From assembly GCA_023105745.1 (NCBI GenBank), contig JALGQZ010000008.1:49838618-49902617 (forward strand): a DNA stretch of 64,000 nt, in the 5' to 3' direction. Shown here piece after piece: positions 11,949 through 23,300 of the stretch; positions within the stretch are counted from its first letter, which is position 1; every line of letters starts with the position of its first letter. The notes beneath the pieces are model-generated. The model was not told the DNA's origin. It saw nothing but the letters and a program-made list of their open reading frames with translations, and did no database searches. A program made the position numbers and the translations under genes. The stretch is from Austropuccinia psidii. Taxonomy: Eukaryota > Basidiomycota > Pucciniomycetes > Pucciniales > Sphaerophragmiaceae.

Positions 11949-12870
11949 TGTTTGAAGATAACCCAACAGAAGACAACCAAGCTACTGTTGAGAGATTGGT
12001 GGAAGAAACTTGTCAAAGTTCTCCAACACCAGTTATCACCAAAAGAAAGAAAGCTAAGAAATTAGACTTTCCAGGGCCCACCATTCAAGACTCTGAAGGT
12101 GAGCACCTCTTTTTAAATTGCCATAAAAGAATTTTATTCTAAAATACTTTTATTTTTTCTTATTCTTTAAATTATGACTACCAGAAGAGGTTCCCAATAC
12201 TCCATCCAATCAGATGGAGCTGGACTCAGAGGTAGAATTGATCCCTCAAAAGGGAAAAGAAAGGGCAATATCCCCAGTGGAACAGAATCCACACAAGGAA
12301 GTGCCTTATCCCAAAGGCAAGTCCCAGAAATGCCCATGATATCTGAGCCTGAATTGGAACTAAGTATGAGTAACTCAAACAGGTACAAATCACATTCAGA
12401 GGGCTCAAATAGACATCTACATGAGCCAGTACAAGCAGTATTACACAGTATACAAGGACAAAGACTGGGAAATGCTTCCTCAAATACACCAAGGAGTGAT
12501 GAACTCCTGGCACATCCTGAAAAAGTTCCTCAAAGAGGAGGAGATAGTGAAATACTCCAATGGATGGAATCCACTGTCATCCAAACCTCAAATCAAAAAA
12601 ATCAAGGATTATCATGCCAAAAAGAGGGAGGCAACCAAGGAAGAAGCCCCAGTAGCCTCTACCAGCAAGCCTCAAGCCAACCCACTTCCCCAAGAAGGGA
12701 AGAAGAACAAGAAAAAGCATTGGAGGAAACCATATTCCCCAAGTTACAGAATCCCAAGAATCCAAAAGGATGCCATGGACAATGTTTTCAACATGGCCAG
12801 AACCTTGATGGAATTCAAGGACAAGGAAGAGCAAAGAATGAGAAAACCTCATTTCCCAAAGATGTTGTAA
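11949..12870 (+). pseudogene. E1 ORF0: spliced protein overlapping the start of gag
   Basis: An exon 11949-12098 follows a TTTTTTAG acceptor and ends in a GTGAGC donor. Joining it to the AG at 12183-12184 (86-nt intron) gives a phase-1 junction into the frame one base ahead of gag. That frame runs [18 protein letters not shown], meets stops at 12337, 12361 and 12367, then is open again to a stop ending at 12870. The second part has [37 protein letters not shown] and [20 protein letters not shown]. The same exon, intron position, phase and downstream motifs occur in E3 and, in part, E5 and E0, which argues for a real conserved protein of unknown function. This copy is broken by the three stops. 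The exon with the start codon was not found. Confidence 0.6.
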
Positions 12871-15800
12871 ATACTTTAACAGAAATTAAAAATAGTATAT
12901 TACCTCTAAAAGAAATTAAAAATAGTTTATTATCACTACAAGAAATAAATAACAATTTATCTTCTTTAACAAAAATTGTGGTGCAAAACAAAAAAGAAAT
13001 TGACAACATTAAGTTTATTGTTGAAAATAATAAACCAAAGAATTTAATTGACAATACTCAAGAATTAATACAAGGACAACAAGAATTGTATAAATACATA
13101 AAAGATATCAAAGACAAGACTTTGACAATCAATTATGATGTGAGTATTGACAATCTTACAGAAAAATTAAATAAATTAAGTATTTCTGTAAAAAAATTTG
13201 AAGAAAAGACTTCATCACACCAAAAATTACTTTTGGACCATGTGGAAAAAAGTGATGAAGCAAGAATGCATCTGAAAGATGATATTCAAAGTGAAATAAG
13301 GCTTATTACAGAAAAAATGGATAAAATTAATGAGGCTAATTTAAATATGCCAAAGTTATCAACACCATTTTCTCATATAAGAAGCCCTGTTAAAACAAAA
13401 GAGGAATTGTCAAATCCTTTCATAACAGACTTGAGTCACCAAGACAATAACCAAGTCTTAATGAAAGAAGCACCTCAATTGAAGGAATGGCCAACATTCA
13501 CAGGAGAAGGTGAATATGACCACATGTCATTTATTAAAACAATTGACATGTTACAAGAAGACTATGCCATACCAGATGAATTAATCACTGCAAGATTACA
13601 TTCATTATTTGAGAAATCTGCAAAAAGATGGTATTATGGCATAAGACAGACAAATGGTAAAAATACCTGGTCTTGGTGGAAACAAGAAATAATCACCAAG
13701 TGGGCAAATGATGCCTGGAGGTATAAGATAGAAAATGCATTTGAAAACTCTTTCTTTGACCCAGGGAAAGATAAACCTTTAACTTGGTTCTTAAAACAAG
13801 TTGAAAGGCTTAATGCACTGTACCCAGAAATGTCACAGAAGATGGTGCATATGAAAATACTTAAAAAATGTGGAGGGGAACTAGAACATGCCCTAAGAAG
13901 CAGGTGCATAGAACCATGCTCCACAGAAGAGTATATAAATGCACTAGAAGATATAGTGACAAGAACAAAAATTGGCAGGACTTGGAAAAAATTGGACATT
14001 AAAAGCCCAAATAAACCATTTATCAAAAAAGATAAATCAAAAGAATCCTTTAAGCCCAATACATCCAACAATAATGAGAAAAGAAAATGCCATAAATGTG
14101 GAGGTATTGGACACTTAGCCAATAATTGCCTTAAAAAAGCAAAGATCAATGAAATTGTGGAAACAGAAAACCACAATGACAAAGAAGAGGAATCAGACTC
14201 TGAAAAAGAGACAGAAGAGTCAGAAAGCTCTGAAAGTGATGAAATCAATATAATTAATGCACAAATTAATAATATTGATATAATTTATGAAGTACTGGAT
14301 GTTAACTCAAACTTGCCACAAGTTGGAACATCTGACACAAATATGACAAACATACAAGATGCCAAAATGTATAGAACCAAACCTGCAAGAGGAATGGGAT
14401 ATACAGCTGGAAAATCAAGTATTAGTATTGTTATGGTTGATAACCAAGAAGGAAAAGTTAACTTGGATACAGGAGCATATTGCACTTGTGTTGGCAAAAG
14501 TTATTTAAAAACCATTGTCCCAGACTGGCAAGAAAAACTTATGCCAATACAAGGTGTCAAATTTAGTAGTGCAAGTGAGAGCATGAAGCTCCTTGGAATA
14601 ATTGATTTAACACTAATTTTTCCTCATCCCTCACAATGTGTCAGAATTGAAGTAGAGTTTGTAGTAATGGACAACTGTACTAGTAATCATTTCATACTTG
14701 GGAATGACTACTTATCAATCTATGGTATAGATATCTCCAACCAAAAGGATAGATATTTTACCATAGGAGATAACAAAAGACAAAAGTTTGGATTCTTAAA
14801 TAACAAAAAACAAATCACAGTTATTAAGAATGAAGAAAAAATTCCAGAAAAGGAACTTTTTATATCTGAACAACTCATAGAGGCAGAATTCAATCAAGAA
14901 TTAACAGAAAAAATGAAAGAAAAATTGATTGATCTCTTATTTAAGTATCAAAATGCCTTTGCAACTGACAAAGAGCCACTAGGTGCCATAATTGGACATG
15001 AAGTGGATATAATTCTTAATGTAGAAAAACCTTACCCACCTTTATTAAGAAGACCTGCTTATCCAGCCAGTCCAAGAGCTAGAGAAGCCTTAGAAGTGCA
15101 CATTAAAGAATTAATGGACCTTGGAGTATTAAGAAAGGTTGGACATAATGAACAAGTAGAAGTTACTACACCTGTCATTATAACTTGGCATAATGGAAAA
15201 TCAAGGATGGTAGGAGACTTCAGAGCCCTGAATACCTATACCATTCCAGACAGATATCCAATACCCAGAATCCATGAGACATTGACCCAATTGTCACAAG
15301 CTAAGTTCATCACAGCTATGGATGCTCTAAAGGGTTTTCATCAAAATGTCTTAACAGACAATGTCAAGAAATTACTAAGAATAATAGTCTATTGTGGAAT
15401 TTTTGAATACTTAAGAATGCCATTTGGAATAAAAAATGCACCTTCCCATTATCAAAGAATGATGAATACAATATTCCCTGAAGAATTATCAGAAGGATGG
15501 TTGATTATTTATATTGATGATATCATAGTTTGCTCAGAAACTTGGGAAAATCACCTTACAAGGCTAGAAAGGGTATTACAGAAAATAGTCCAAGTAAATA
15601 TGAAAATTTCCTTGAAAAAATGTCATTTTGCATACAGTGAATTAAAGGCACTAGGACATGTAGTATCTGGCCTTAGTCTAGGCATAGACAAAAATAAAGT
15701 AGCAGCAGTACTACTTAAGCCAATGCCTCAAACCAAAAAAGAAATGCAATCATTTCTAGGATTTGCTGGTTACTATAGACAGCATATAAAGGACTTTGCA

Positions 15801-16529
15801 AAGATTGCTAAATCCTTGTATAAGCTATGTGACCAACAAACAGTCTATGAGATGACAGAAGAAAGAGTCAAGGCATATGAAGAATTGAAAAATTCCTTAA
15901 CAAATGCCCCATTTCTTCTGATGCCAGATTGGAAACTACCCTTCAAACTGTACATTTATGCTTGTGGAGAAGGACTAGGTGCTGCACTTCACCAAACACA
16001 AATTATCAATGACAAACCAGTGGAAGGACCAATTTGTTTCATTTCAAGGCAGATAAAGCCAACAGAAGCAAGGTATGGAGCAAGCCAAATGGAATGCTTA
16101 TGCCTAGTATGGGCTTTAGAAAAGCTGCATTATTATTTGGATGGCACAGTATTTGATGTAATCACAGACTGTAATGCTGTGAAATCACTATTAAATATGA
16201 AGACTCCAAATAGACATATGCTGAGATGGCAAATTGCTATCCAAGAATATAGAGGAAATATGACTATTGTTCATAAATCTTGGAATATTCATAAAAATGC
16301 AGATGGTCTTAGTAGATGGGCTCTAGCAAATACCCCTGACAATCCAGCATGGGTACCACAAGAGGAGCACCATATAGAAGGAATATGTGTTACAGACATT
16401 GGCACAGAATTCTTTAACCAAGTTAAAGAAAGCTATAAGACAGACAAAAATTGCCATATCTTAAGCCAACTTCTAATGAAAGACTGCAAAGATCCATCAC
16501 TTTCATCAAAACTAGATGAAATATGGAAA
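12174..16529 (+). pseudogene. E1 gag-pol, N-terminal part (gag, protease, RT, RNase H)
   Basis: One uninterrupted frame of more than 1450 codons. The N-terminal 230 residues are low-complexity and overlap ORF0. A coiled coil and a capsid-like region ([15 protein letters not shown]) follow. A CCHC zinc knuckle [14 protein letters not shown] starts at residue 639, the protease motif DTGA at 765, and the RT motif YIDD at 1113-1116. In RNase H, E1307 and D1332 are in place, but residue 1262 is Tyr ([10 protein letters not shown]) where Asp is expected; E5 keeps YIDAACSQGLG. No frameshift separates gag from pol. The frame is cut at 16529 by E2 and resumes in phase at 26848 with the integrase. Without E2 it would be nearly intact apart from the RNase H change. 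Confidence 0.95.
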
Positions 16530-17297
16530 TGTCACAGGGGCTCTTCGAAGTGAAGAGGGCCTGGCACTCAGTAAACTGGGACTCACTTATGGAGGGCTCA
16601 AAGATAAGATAAGATGAGATACACTTAAGAGTGTTAAAGATGAATTACTAAAAGAATGAATATAAGAAAAGCAGCAACAAAAGAAATAAGAATAAGAAAT
16701 AGAAGAGCCAACCACAAACAAGTCCAAGTCCACTGTTTCAACCTGTCAGAATGGAAAGAGAAGGGTTAATAAGGATATGGCCACCCAACTCATACTGTAC
16801 AGGCGAAGAAAGAAAAAAGGGCAAAGACTAACTTAAGATTAAATAAATATAATACCCAAAATATAAGGATAAGAATATTCAGATAATAATAAATCAACTA
16901 AATTAATTAACTGGGGAAAAGTCCCCAGGGGGGAGAAAGAGGGGCTGGTATATGTGAGAATCACCAGACCTGATCCAGAGAAGAATTTTCATGAGAATAA
17001 TTGATTGTTGAATTGAGTCTGGCCAATACAGGTCCTGTACAGCTATACAGGACCTGTACAAGAGGTGTGGTGTATTGGAGTGATCATACAGTTTCATACT
17101 GGTGTATTGAAGCTGTATTAGGGTGAATCCATCCTGTACAAGTATTGACAGGCTGTATTGATGTACCAAACTGTATGCATGTTTCAGAATGAAGATTGCT
17201 GAAACTGACTGCTGATGCAGATACTGGATTTGCTGATTTGAGGTGTTTGAGTGGGTGTATGAATGAATACCCTTACCCCTGATGGATGGTTGTTACA
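16530..17297 (-). repeat. E2 3' LTR (768 bp)
   Basis: On the plus strand it runs TGTCACAGGGGCTCTTCG to GGATGGTTGTTACA. It appears identical to 26075-26842. It holds a hairpin at 17027-17058. Confidence 0.97.
17027..17058. repeat. Perfect 13-bp inverted repeat in the E2 LTR
   Basis: TACAGGTCCTGTA and TACAGGACCTGTA face each other across the loop CAGCTA. The second LTR has the same structure at 26572-26603. Related short TACAG/CTGTA words recur through the LTR, suggesting a cis-acting or structural role. Confidence 0.7.
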
Positions 17298-17312
17298 GTA
17301 TCCCCCTCTTGA
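17298..17312 (-). other. E2 polypurine tract
   Basis: On the minus strand AAGAGGGGGATAC immediately precedes the 3' LTR, the expected place for plus-strand DNA priming. Confidence 0.75.
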
Positions 17313-18284
17313 AACTGGTGGGCTCCTGAACACCATAATACCCTGCCACTGTTGAGTGGCATCTCAATATCCCCACATTTTTTTCAAAATTTTTTCCTTT
17401 TAATTTTCTTTCCTCTTGACCATTATCCTGAAAATCCTTCATTACTTCTTCCCTGCCAAATTCAATTGATTCCCCCCTTTCTTTTCAAATTTGAGTGAGT
17501 ATTCCTTCCAGAGTATGCAATTCTTTCTTTTGATTCAATCAGCCATGTCTTGGGATGTGGCCCTGGGATATATCCCAGAATAAAGGCCATTGAGTACTTG
17601 TGCTCAAAAATTGGTGCCCAATGAGTATATGACTTGTACTCATTGGCCCAGACTTAATCCATTCAATGAACCTCCAAGGGGTCTTGTCCCCATGATCCAA
17701 GGAATTGGCCTCAGGCAGCCCTCCCAGTGGGTTTTGGACTGTGGCCTCCATCTTGAGTGATCTTGATGTATCTTGCTTTTTATGGCCTTTTTGGCCTTGC
17801 TGGGTGTTTTGGTGACTAGGGCAATTTTTTTTTTTTTTTGATTTTCTGGGTTTTTTGGCCATAATAGGCCTTTTGATGTTTCTGGGATCCTACGGTCCGC
17901 GGTCCGTGGGCCGTACGCCGCGGTCCGCGGTCCGTGGGGGCTATTGGAGGCCCCCAGGACCAAAATGAAGCCCCTGGGCCCAAATTTGCTGGGGACCCAG
18001 GGTGACCAAGGGGCCCAAAAATGGCCCAATTCCAAATTTCACCATATATGGCCTGGATCCATTGAAGGGGTCCAGGACCATCAAGATCCTGGCCTCCCCA
18101 AAGTTGCAGGGGAGGCCCTGGGTGATGAGCTCAGCCCCAAAGGGGTATGAACCTTCACCTTAGAGGCTTTGAGGTGGGGCATAATTGAGTTATGGCCCCA
18201 GTTCCTTGAGTCAATTTTCTTTTTCTTGATGTGGAGTGGATTGATTCTGACGTCTTGAATCTTCTGCTTGCACTTTCTTCAGTT
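17313..18284. other. E2 region between polypurine tract and the opposite-strand gene
   Basis: About 970 bp without a convincing gene. It is the upstream region of the plus-strand gene at 18285 and the 3' untranslated region of gag-pol. It holds a poly-T run at about 17826-17839 and the GC-rich repeat at 17890-17940. A minus-strand open frame here is low-complexity and looks like chance. Confidence 0.5.
17890..17940. repeat. GC-rich palindromic GGTCCG repeats
   Basis: CGGTCCGCGGTCCGTGGG occurs twice, separated by CCGTACGC, making a CpG-dense patch of direct and inverted copies of CCGCGG and GGTCCG. It is the sharpest GC island in the AT-rich window and lies about 350 bp upstream of the opposite-strand gene. 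Confidence 0.6.
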
Positions 18285-19525
18285 ATGAGTTCCAAACTGA
18301 CTGAACTCACTGAATCTTCCCCTTCTGCACCGCCACCGTCTGTTCTTCATGGTTCTGGCGTCTTCAGTCGATTGTCTTCTCCCTCCATGGCGTCTTCTGG
18401 CCATTTTGACCCCTCCCAAACATATGATGGGTTCAGAGCAGTTGAAGTTCTTGATCCTGCCTGTACTGAGTGTTTGGCCAGGGGGAAGGATTGCTTTCAA
18501 CATTACAATCCTCGATCGTCAAAATGCCATTTCTGCTTTATTGGGAAGAAGCCATGCCGCCGTACCGGATCAACTTTGTCCCGGGTCAAGAGACACTTGT
18601 GGAGTAGGAAGGATGGGCCTTATGGGCAGGAATTCCCCATTCTTGAGGAACCTACCCCTGATGCCACTTCTGGATTTTCTCAATGTGAGTGATTTGCATT
18701 TATTGGTTGAATTGATGCTGATATTTTGATGTAGTGACTGGTTCCAGGCAGAGGGATGTGGCCAGGTGGACTAATGTTGGAGGGCCCATTCCGATTGGTG
18801 GTAGGCCCATCCACTACAGCTCAGAAATTCCCATTTCAAGGACCAATGCTGATGGAGTGGTGAAAGTAGTGAAGAAGCTAAGAAGAATTGTTGATTCCCC
18901 ATCAGATCCAGATGCTGAAGGAAGTGATGAGTTGGATGGTGAAGAAGTTCAAGTTATTCCTCATTCAAGTGGCCATCCATCCAGCAATTCCTCTTCTCAA
19001 CCTCTTGCCAACCCCAGATTCCAAAGCCCAGTGGTTCCCAGCACTCCAAGAACCTTCCAACCAATGCTTGCTTCAATTCCTACAACCCTTCCTCCTCCAT
19101 CACCAACTACTTCCCACACCACCAGGCCTGCCTTGAATCCAGCAGTAAGACCATCTCCAGTTCAACAGCCCAGAAACTCACCCATAAACACCTCCCGTCA
19201 ACTCCAACCTGTGGCCAGCTCCAGCAGAAGAAGGGATGGGATGTCCCCTTTGCCGTTTCCTGCCGCTCAAGTATTCCAAAGAAGAGAACGTTGGCCTATC
19301 CGGGTTACCAGAGAAGATCCCAACGCGGCTAGTGAAAATCAAGATGCTGTGGCCAGATTGTTCAGGAGAGTTGACAGAAATAGCAGAGAGGTGATTATGT
19401 ATGCCAATGACAGGACGATTCCAGGTACTGCTTCTGAAGAAATGGCTGCAAAATTTGCCTGGTATGAAGATGAGTTGATAAATGATTTCCAGAGAACTTT
19501 TGATGACTTGGGTAGAGATAACTAG
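18285..19525 (+). CDS. Opposite-strand spliced gene in E2 with Zn2Cys6-like cysteine spacing
   Basis: Two exons, 18285-18684 and 18735-19525, joined across a 50-nt GT-AG intron, give 396 residues. Cys60, 63, 70, 81, 84 and 91 have spacing C-x2-C-x6-C-x10-C-x2-C-x6-C, which fits the fungal Zn2Cys6 binuclear cluster. Basic residues follow (GKKPCRRTG). The middle (about 140-270) is rich in Pro and Ser; the C-terminus ends with a charged segment (ENQDAVARLFRRVDRN, MAAKFAWYEDELINDFQ). The gene is tail-to-tail with pol, 813 bp from its end. I recall similar proteins from rust genomes but no assigned function. DNA binding is an inference from cysteine spacing alone; the usual basic run between Cys2 and Cys3 is weak. 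The start could lie further upstream in the same open frame (to 18231), but 18285 is the first ATG. Confidence 0.75.
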
Positions 19526-20338
19526 TTTCCTTTTCCTTGTTTGTGTTTGGTTTGACTTCTATCCCCACTCTTATAACTACTAAAAATAAAAAATAAATAA
19601 TAAAATAAAAAAAAAGATAATGGAACCTCCCAATACATGATTTGGGGAGGGGATGCTGCTGCTTTAAAGAAATAAAAGAAAGAAAATTATACAAGTAAAG
19701 AAAGAAAGAAAAATAATAAGAGAAAATGAGAGTAAAGAAAGAAATAAAGAAAAATTCCTGATGGCTGGTCCTTCTTGTGGTGAGTTGCTTGATTCTGGCC
19801 AAGAAGGGTCTGAAAAATGAAAACCAAGCATTTGATGCTCACAGAGTGGCCAAGGTGATGTTTTACAAGAAGTAGAACCCTCAGGGATGCATACCAGGAG
19901 ATGGAACTTACTTTCATAACTTCCACTCCCCACCAAGCACCATAAAACTGAAAAGAATTGCCATAAATGACTTCTGAGATGAATTGCCATAAATGACTTC
20001 TGAAATGAATTGCCATAAATGACTTCTGAGATGAATTGCCATAAATGACTTGAAGTAATGAATGTCTTGAATTATGATGATTGGCATAAAATGAAAAGAT
20101 AATAAAGAAAGAAAATGAAACATAAAGAAAGAAAACATTGGGCCATATCTTGATAAGGTCCAAATCGGAGGGTATTGATGTTGTATGCTTCCTGAACCTG
20201 TCCAAAGAATTGACAAGTGCTCACAAAGTGGCCAAGGTGATGCTTACAACAACATATGGGTAGAATACCCCCTTAAAGGTGCATGCCAGGAGAGGAACTT
20301 ACTTTCATAACTTCTTCTCCCCACCAAGCACCATAAAA
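19526..20338. other. E2 spacer between convergent genes
   Basis: The 3' ends of pol and of the opposite-strand gene meet here. It contains A-rich and GAAA-rich tracts (19570-19760), the 26-bp tandem array at 19955-20052 and a duplicated segment: 19838-19948 resembles 20218-20338, sharing GTGGCCAAGGTGATG and ACTTACTTTCATAACTTC. No gene was seen. Confidence 0.7.
19955..20052. repeat. 26-bp tandem repeat, about 3.8 copies
   Basis: Units start at 19955, 19981, 20007 and 20033, each with GAATTGCCATAAATGACTTC and one or two base differences. Confidence 0.9.
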
Positions 20339-23300
20339 TCAGACTCTTGAGGTATTTGGACCAGGCTTGTCTGGATACAATGAGTGAAAATCCTTGACAA
20401 GGTCTGGTGAGTTGGTAAGGTTGGAAGCTGGTTCCCAAGTGGTTCTTTCTGGGTCTTCACTGAATCTTTTCCACTCTACAAGATACCATAATTTACCTCT
20501 TTTGAGTTTTGAGTCCAGAACCTGAGCCACTTCCCATTCTTCTTGCTCCTCCACTAAAACTGGTGGTGGCGGCAATTGATGACGATTTGGGATAGTTGAA
20601 TGCCTGACTGGTTCCAATAAGGACACATGGAATACAGGGTGAACTGTCTTCCATTGCTGAGGCAACTTGAGGTGATATGCATGGCTGCCAATCTTCTTAA
20701 GAACTTCAAAGGGTCCCAACCATCTTTCTGATAATTTCTTGGTGGGTCTTGTTGTCTTGATGTTCTTGGAAGCTAGCCATACTTTGTCCCCAGGTTGGAA
20801 ATCAGGTGGAATTGCCCTATTTCTATCTGCATACTTCTTGAATCTCCTTATTGCTGACTCTAATTCTTCTTTGACAACTTGCTGTACTGATTGGAGTTTT
20901 GTTGATAACTTTCCAGCAGGTGAGTCTTGAGAAATATGGATTGAGTCAAAGCTGGGATTTCTTCCATAAATGGTGAAAAAAGGTGATTGCTTGGTTGATG
21001 AATGTTCTGCATTATTATAGGCAAATTCAGCCAGAGGGAGCCAGGTGTACCAGTCATCTTGATGATAGCTGACATACATCCGAAGGTACTGTTCTAGTAT
21101 CTGATTTACCCTCTCTGTCTGTCCATCTGTTTCAGGGTGAAAAGCAGTTGAAAGATCTCTTGATATCTTGAGCTGCTGACACAATTGAGTCCAGAATGAT
21201 GAAACAAATAAGGATCCTCTATCACTGACAATACTGACTGGGAGTCCATGCTTGGAAAATACATGGCTAATGAATATTTGAGCTAAATCCAGAGCAGTGA
21301 TTGTGCCATAAGTTGGAATGAAGATTGCCATTTTTGAGAATCTGTCCACAACTACTAAAATTGAATCAAAGTTGTTGGACAGTGGCAATTGAGTGATAAG
21401 GTCCATTGATAATGAATTCCAAGGACCAGATGGAATTGAAAGAGGCTTGAGTAATCCAAACTTCTTGTGATGGATGTTCTTGTTTCTTGAACATTGCTGA
21501 CATGAGGACACATAGTCCTTGATAAATTGATTCATGCCAGCCCAATAAAAATCCCTCTTGATGAGCTTGAGGGTCTTCTCCTGGCCAGGATGGCCAGCCA
21601 ATGGTGAGTCATGACGCTTTTGAAGAATATTGAGTTGAAGTTCTTCATTGCTTGGGATTACCACTCTATCTTTGAATAATAATAACTTGGCTTGAGGTTC
21701 AAGAGAATAATCTGGAACTGATTCACCTCTTGCTAGTTGCTTGAGTATTTCTTTATAGTCTTTGTCTTGCCATACTTCTTTTTGAATCTTGTCCACTAAA
21801 TCTGAGAAAATTTCCACTTTGATTGAGAAGAATCTTGACTCTTGAATTCCATCTTGCTTAAGAACTTGATGAAGATTTTGAGGATTCTTGATGATGAAGT
21901 CCACCCCCCTCTCTGGGTACACGTCGTCCCGACGTGACAAGGCGTCTGGTAAAGTGGCCAGCCTGCCTGGGCGGTAAGTGATAGTGAAATGAAACTCAGA
22001 GAGAAACTCAGCCCAGCGGGCCTGACGACGAGTAAGAACTTTGGAAGACATGAAATACTGCAAGGAAGAGTGGTCTGTCAAGACCTCAAAAGAATTGGAA
22101 AGAGAAAGAAGAAATGCTCTCCAGCGCTTGAGAGCCCAAACTATGCCAAGGAGTTCCTTGTCATGAATCTCATAGTTGAGCTCAGCTGGTAAGAGCTTGC
22201 GACTATCAAATGCAATGGGATGCTTTCCAGAGTCATTCACCTGACTCAGTACGGCGCCCAATGCATAATCAGAAGCATCAGTCTCTACTATAGTAGGTAG
22301 AGAAGGATTAAAGTGAGATAAGATAGGAGCAGAGGTGAAAGCTTCTTTGAGTGCTTGAAACTGACTAAGAGCTTCCTCATTGAAGATGAAGGGAGAATCT
22401 TTTTTGAGAAGAGAAGTGAGAGAAGTGATTTTTTTAGAATAATTTTTAATGAAGCGACGATAAAAATTGGCAAAGCCAAGAAAAGATTGAAGAGCCTTGA
22501 TGTTTTTGGGCTGAGGCCAATTGAGTATTTGCTGAACTTTTGAAGAGTCCATCTTGAGGCCATCACTTGAAACAACATAGCCCAAGTATTCCACACTTGA
22601 GGCATGGAATACACACTTGGAGGCTTTGGCAAACAAATTATTGTCCCTCAGTCTTTGGAGGACAGAGGCCACATGTTTGACATGTTCCTCCTCAGAACTG
22701 GAAAAGACCATAATATCATCTAAATAAAACACAACAAACACATCCAAGAAATCTGCAAATATATCGTTTACCAGATTCTGGAAAGAAGCAGGAGCATTGG
22801 TCAAACCAAATGGCATGACCAAATACTCATAACTACCATATTTGGTTCTAAAGGCAGTTAAGTGCTCATCCCCCTCTTTGATTCTCAGAAGGTTATATGC
22901 ACCACGCAAATTTATCTTGGAGAAGATAGTCGATCCGTTGAATACGGTAAGAAGCTGGTTCATAGGAGGAACAGGGTATCTGTTCTTCCTAGTGACAGCA
23001 TTGAGTTTGCGGTAGTCGACACACAAACGAAGACCTCCATCCTTTTTCTTGACAAAAAGGACAGGTGCTCCTGTTGAAGAGGAGCTTGGTCTAATGAAAC
23101 CTTTCTCTACATTCTCTGAAATGTAGGCCCGCAGTGTTTCTGACTCTTGATTTGATAATGAGTAGATAACACCAATTGGAGGTAGAAGACCCTCCAATTC
23201 GATATGGTGATCACAGGCGCGGTGTGGAGGAAGTTTCTCTGCTTTCACCTTGGAGAATACATCCAAATATTGGTGATAAGCAGGAGGAACAACCTTCAAC

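Noticed and set aside
12850..12870. TTTCCCA near the end of E1 ORF0 as a -1 slippery site into gag
   Set aside because: It parses correctly, but CCC is a poor slip codon and the motif is absent in E0 and E3.
13634..14248. 204-codon minus-strand frame in E1
   Set aside because: Complement of the E1 gag capsid and zinc-knuckle region; not independently supported.
16903..17169. 88-codon frame found identically at 26448-26714
   Set aside because: It lies in the E2 LTR and is duplicated only because the LTRs are identical; no protein features.
19955..20052. Regular 26-bp repeats resembling a small CRISPR array
   Set aside because: Units are contiguous without spacers and the genome is eukaryotic.
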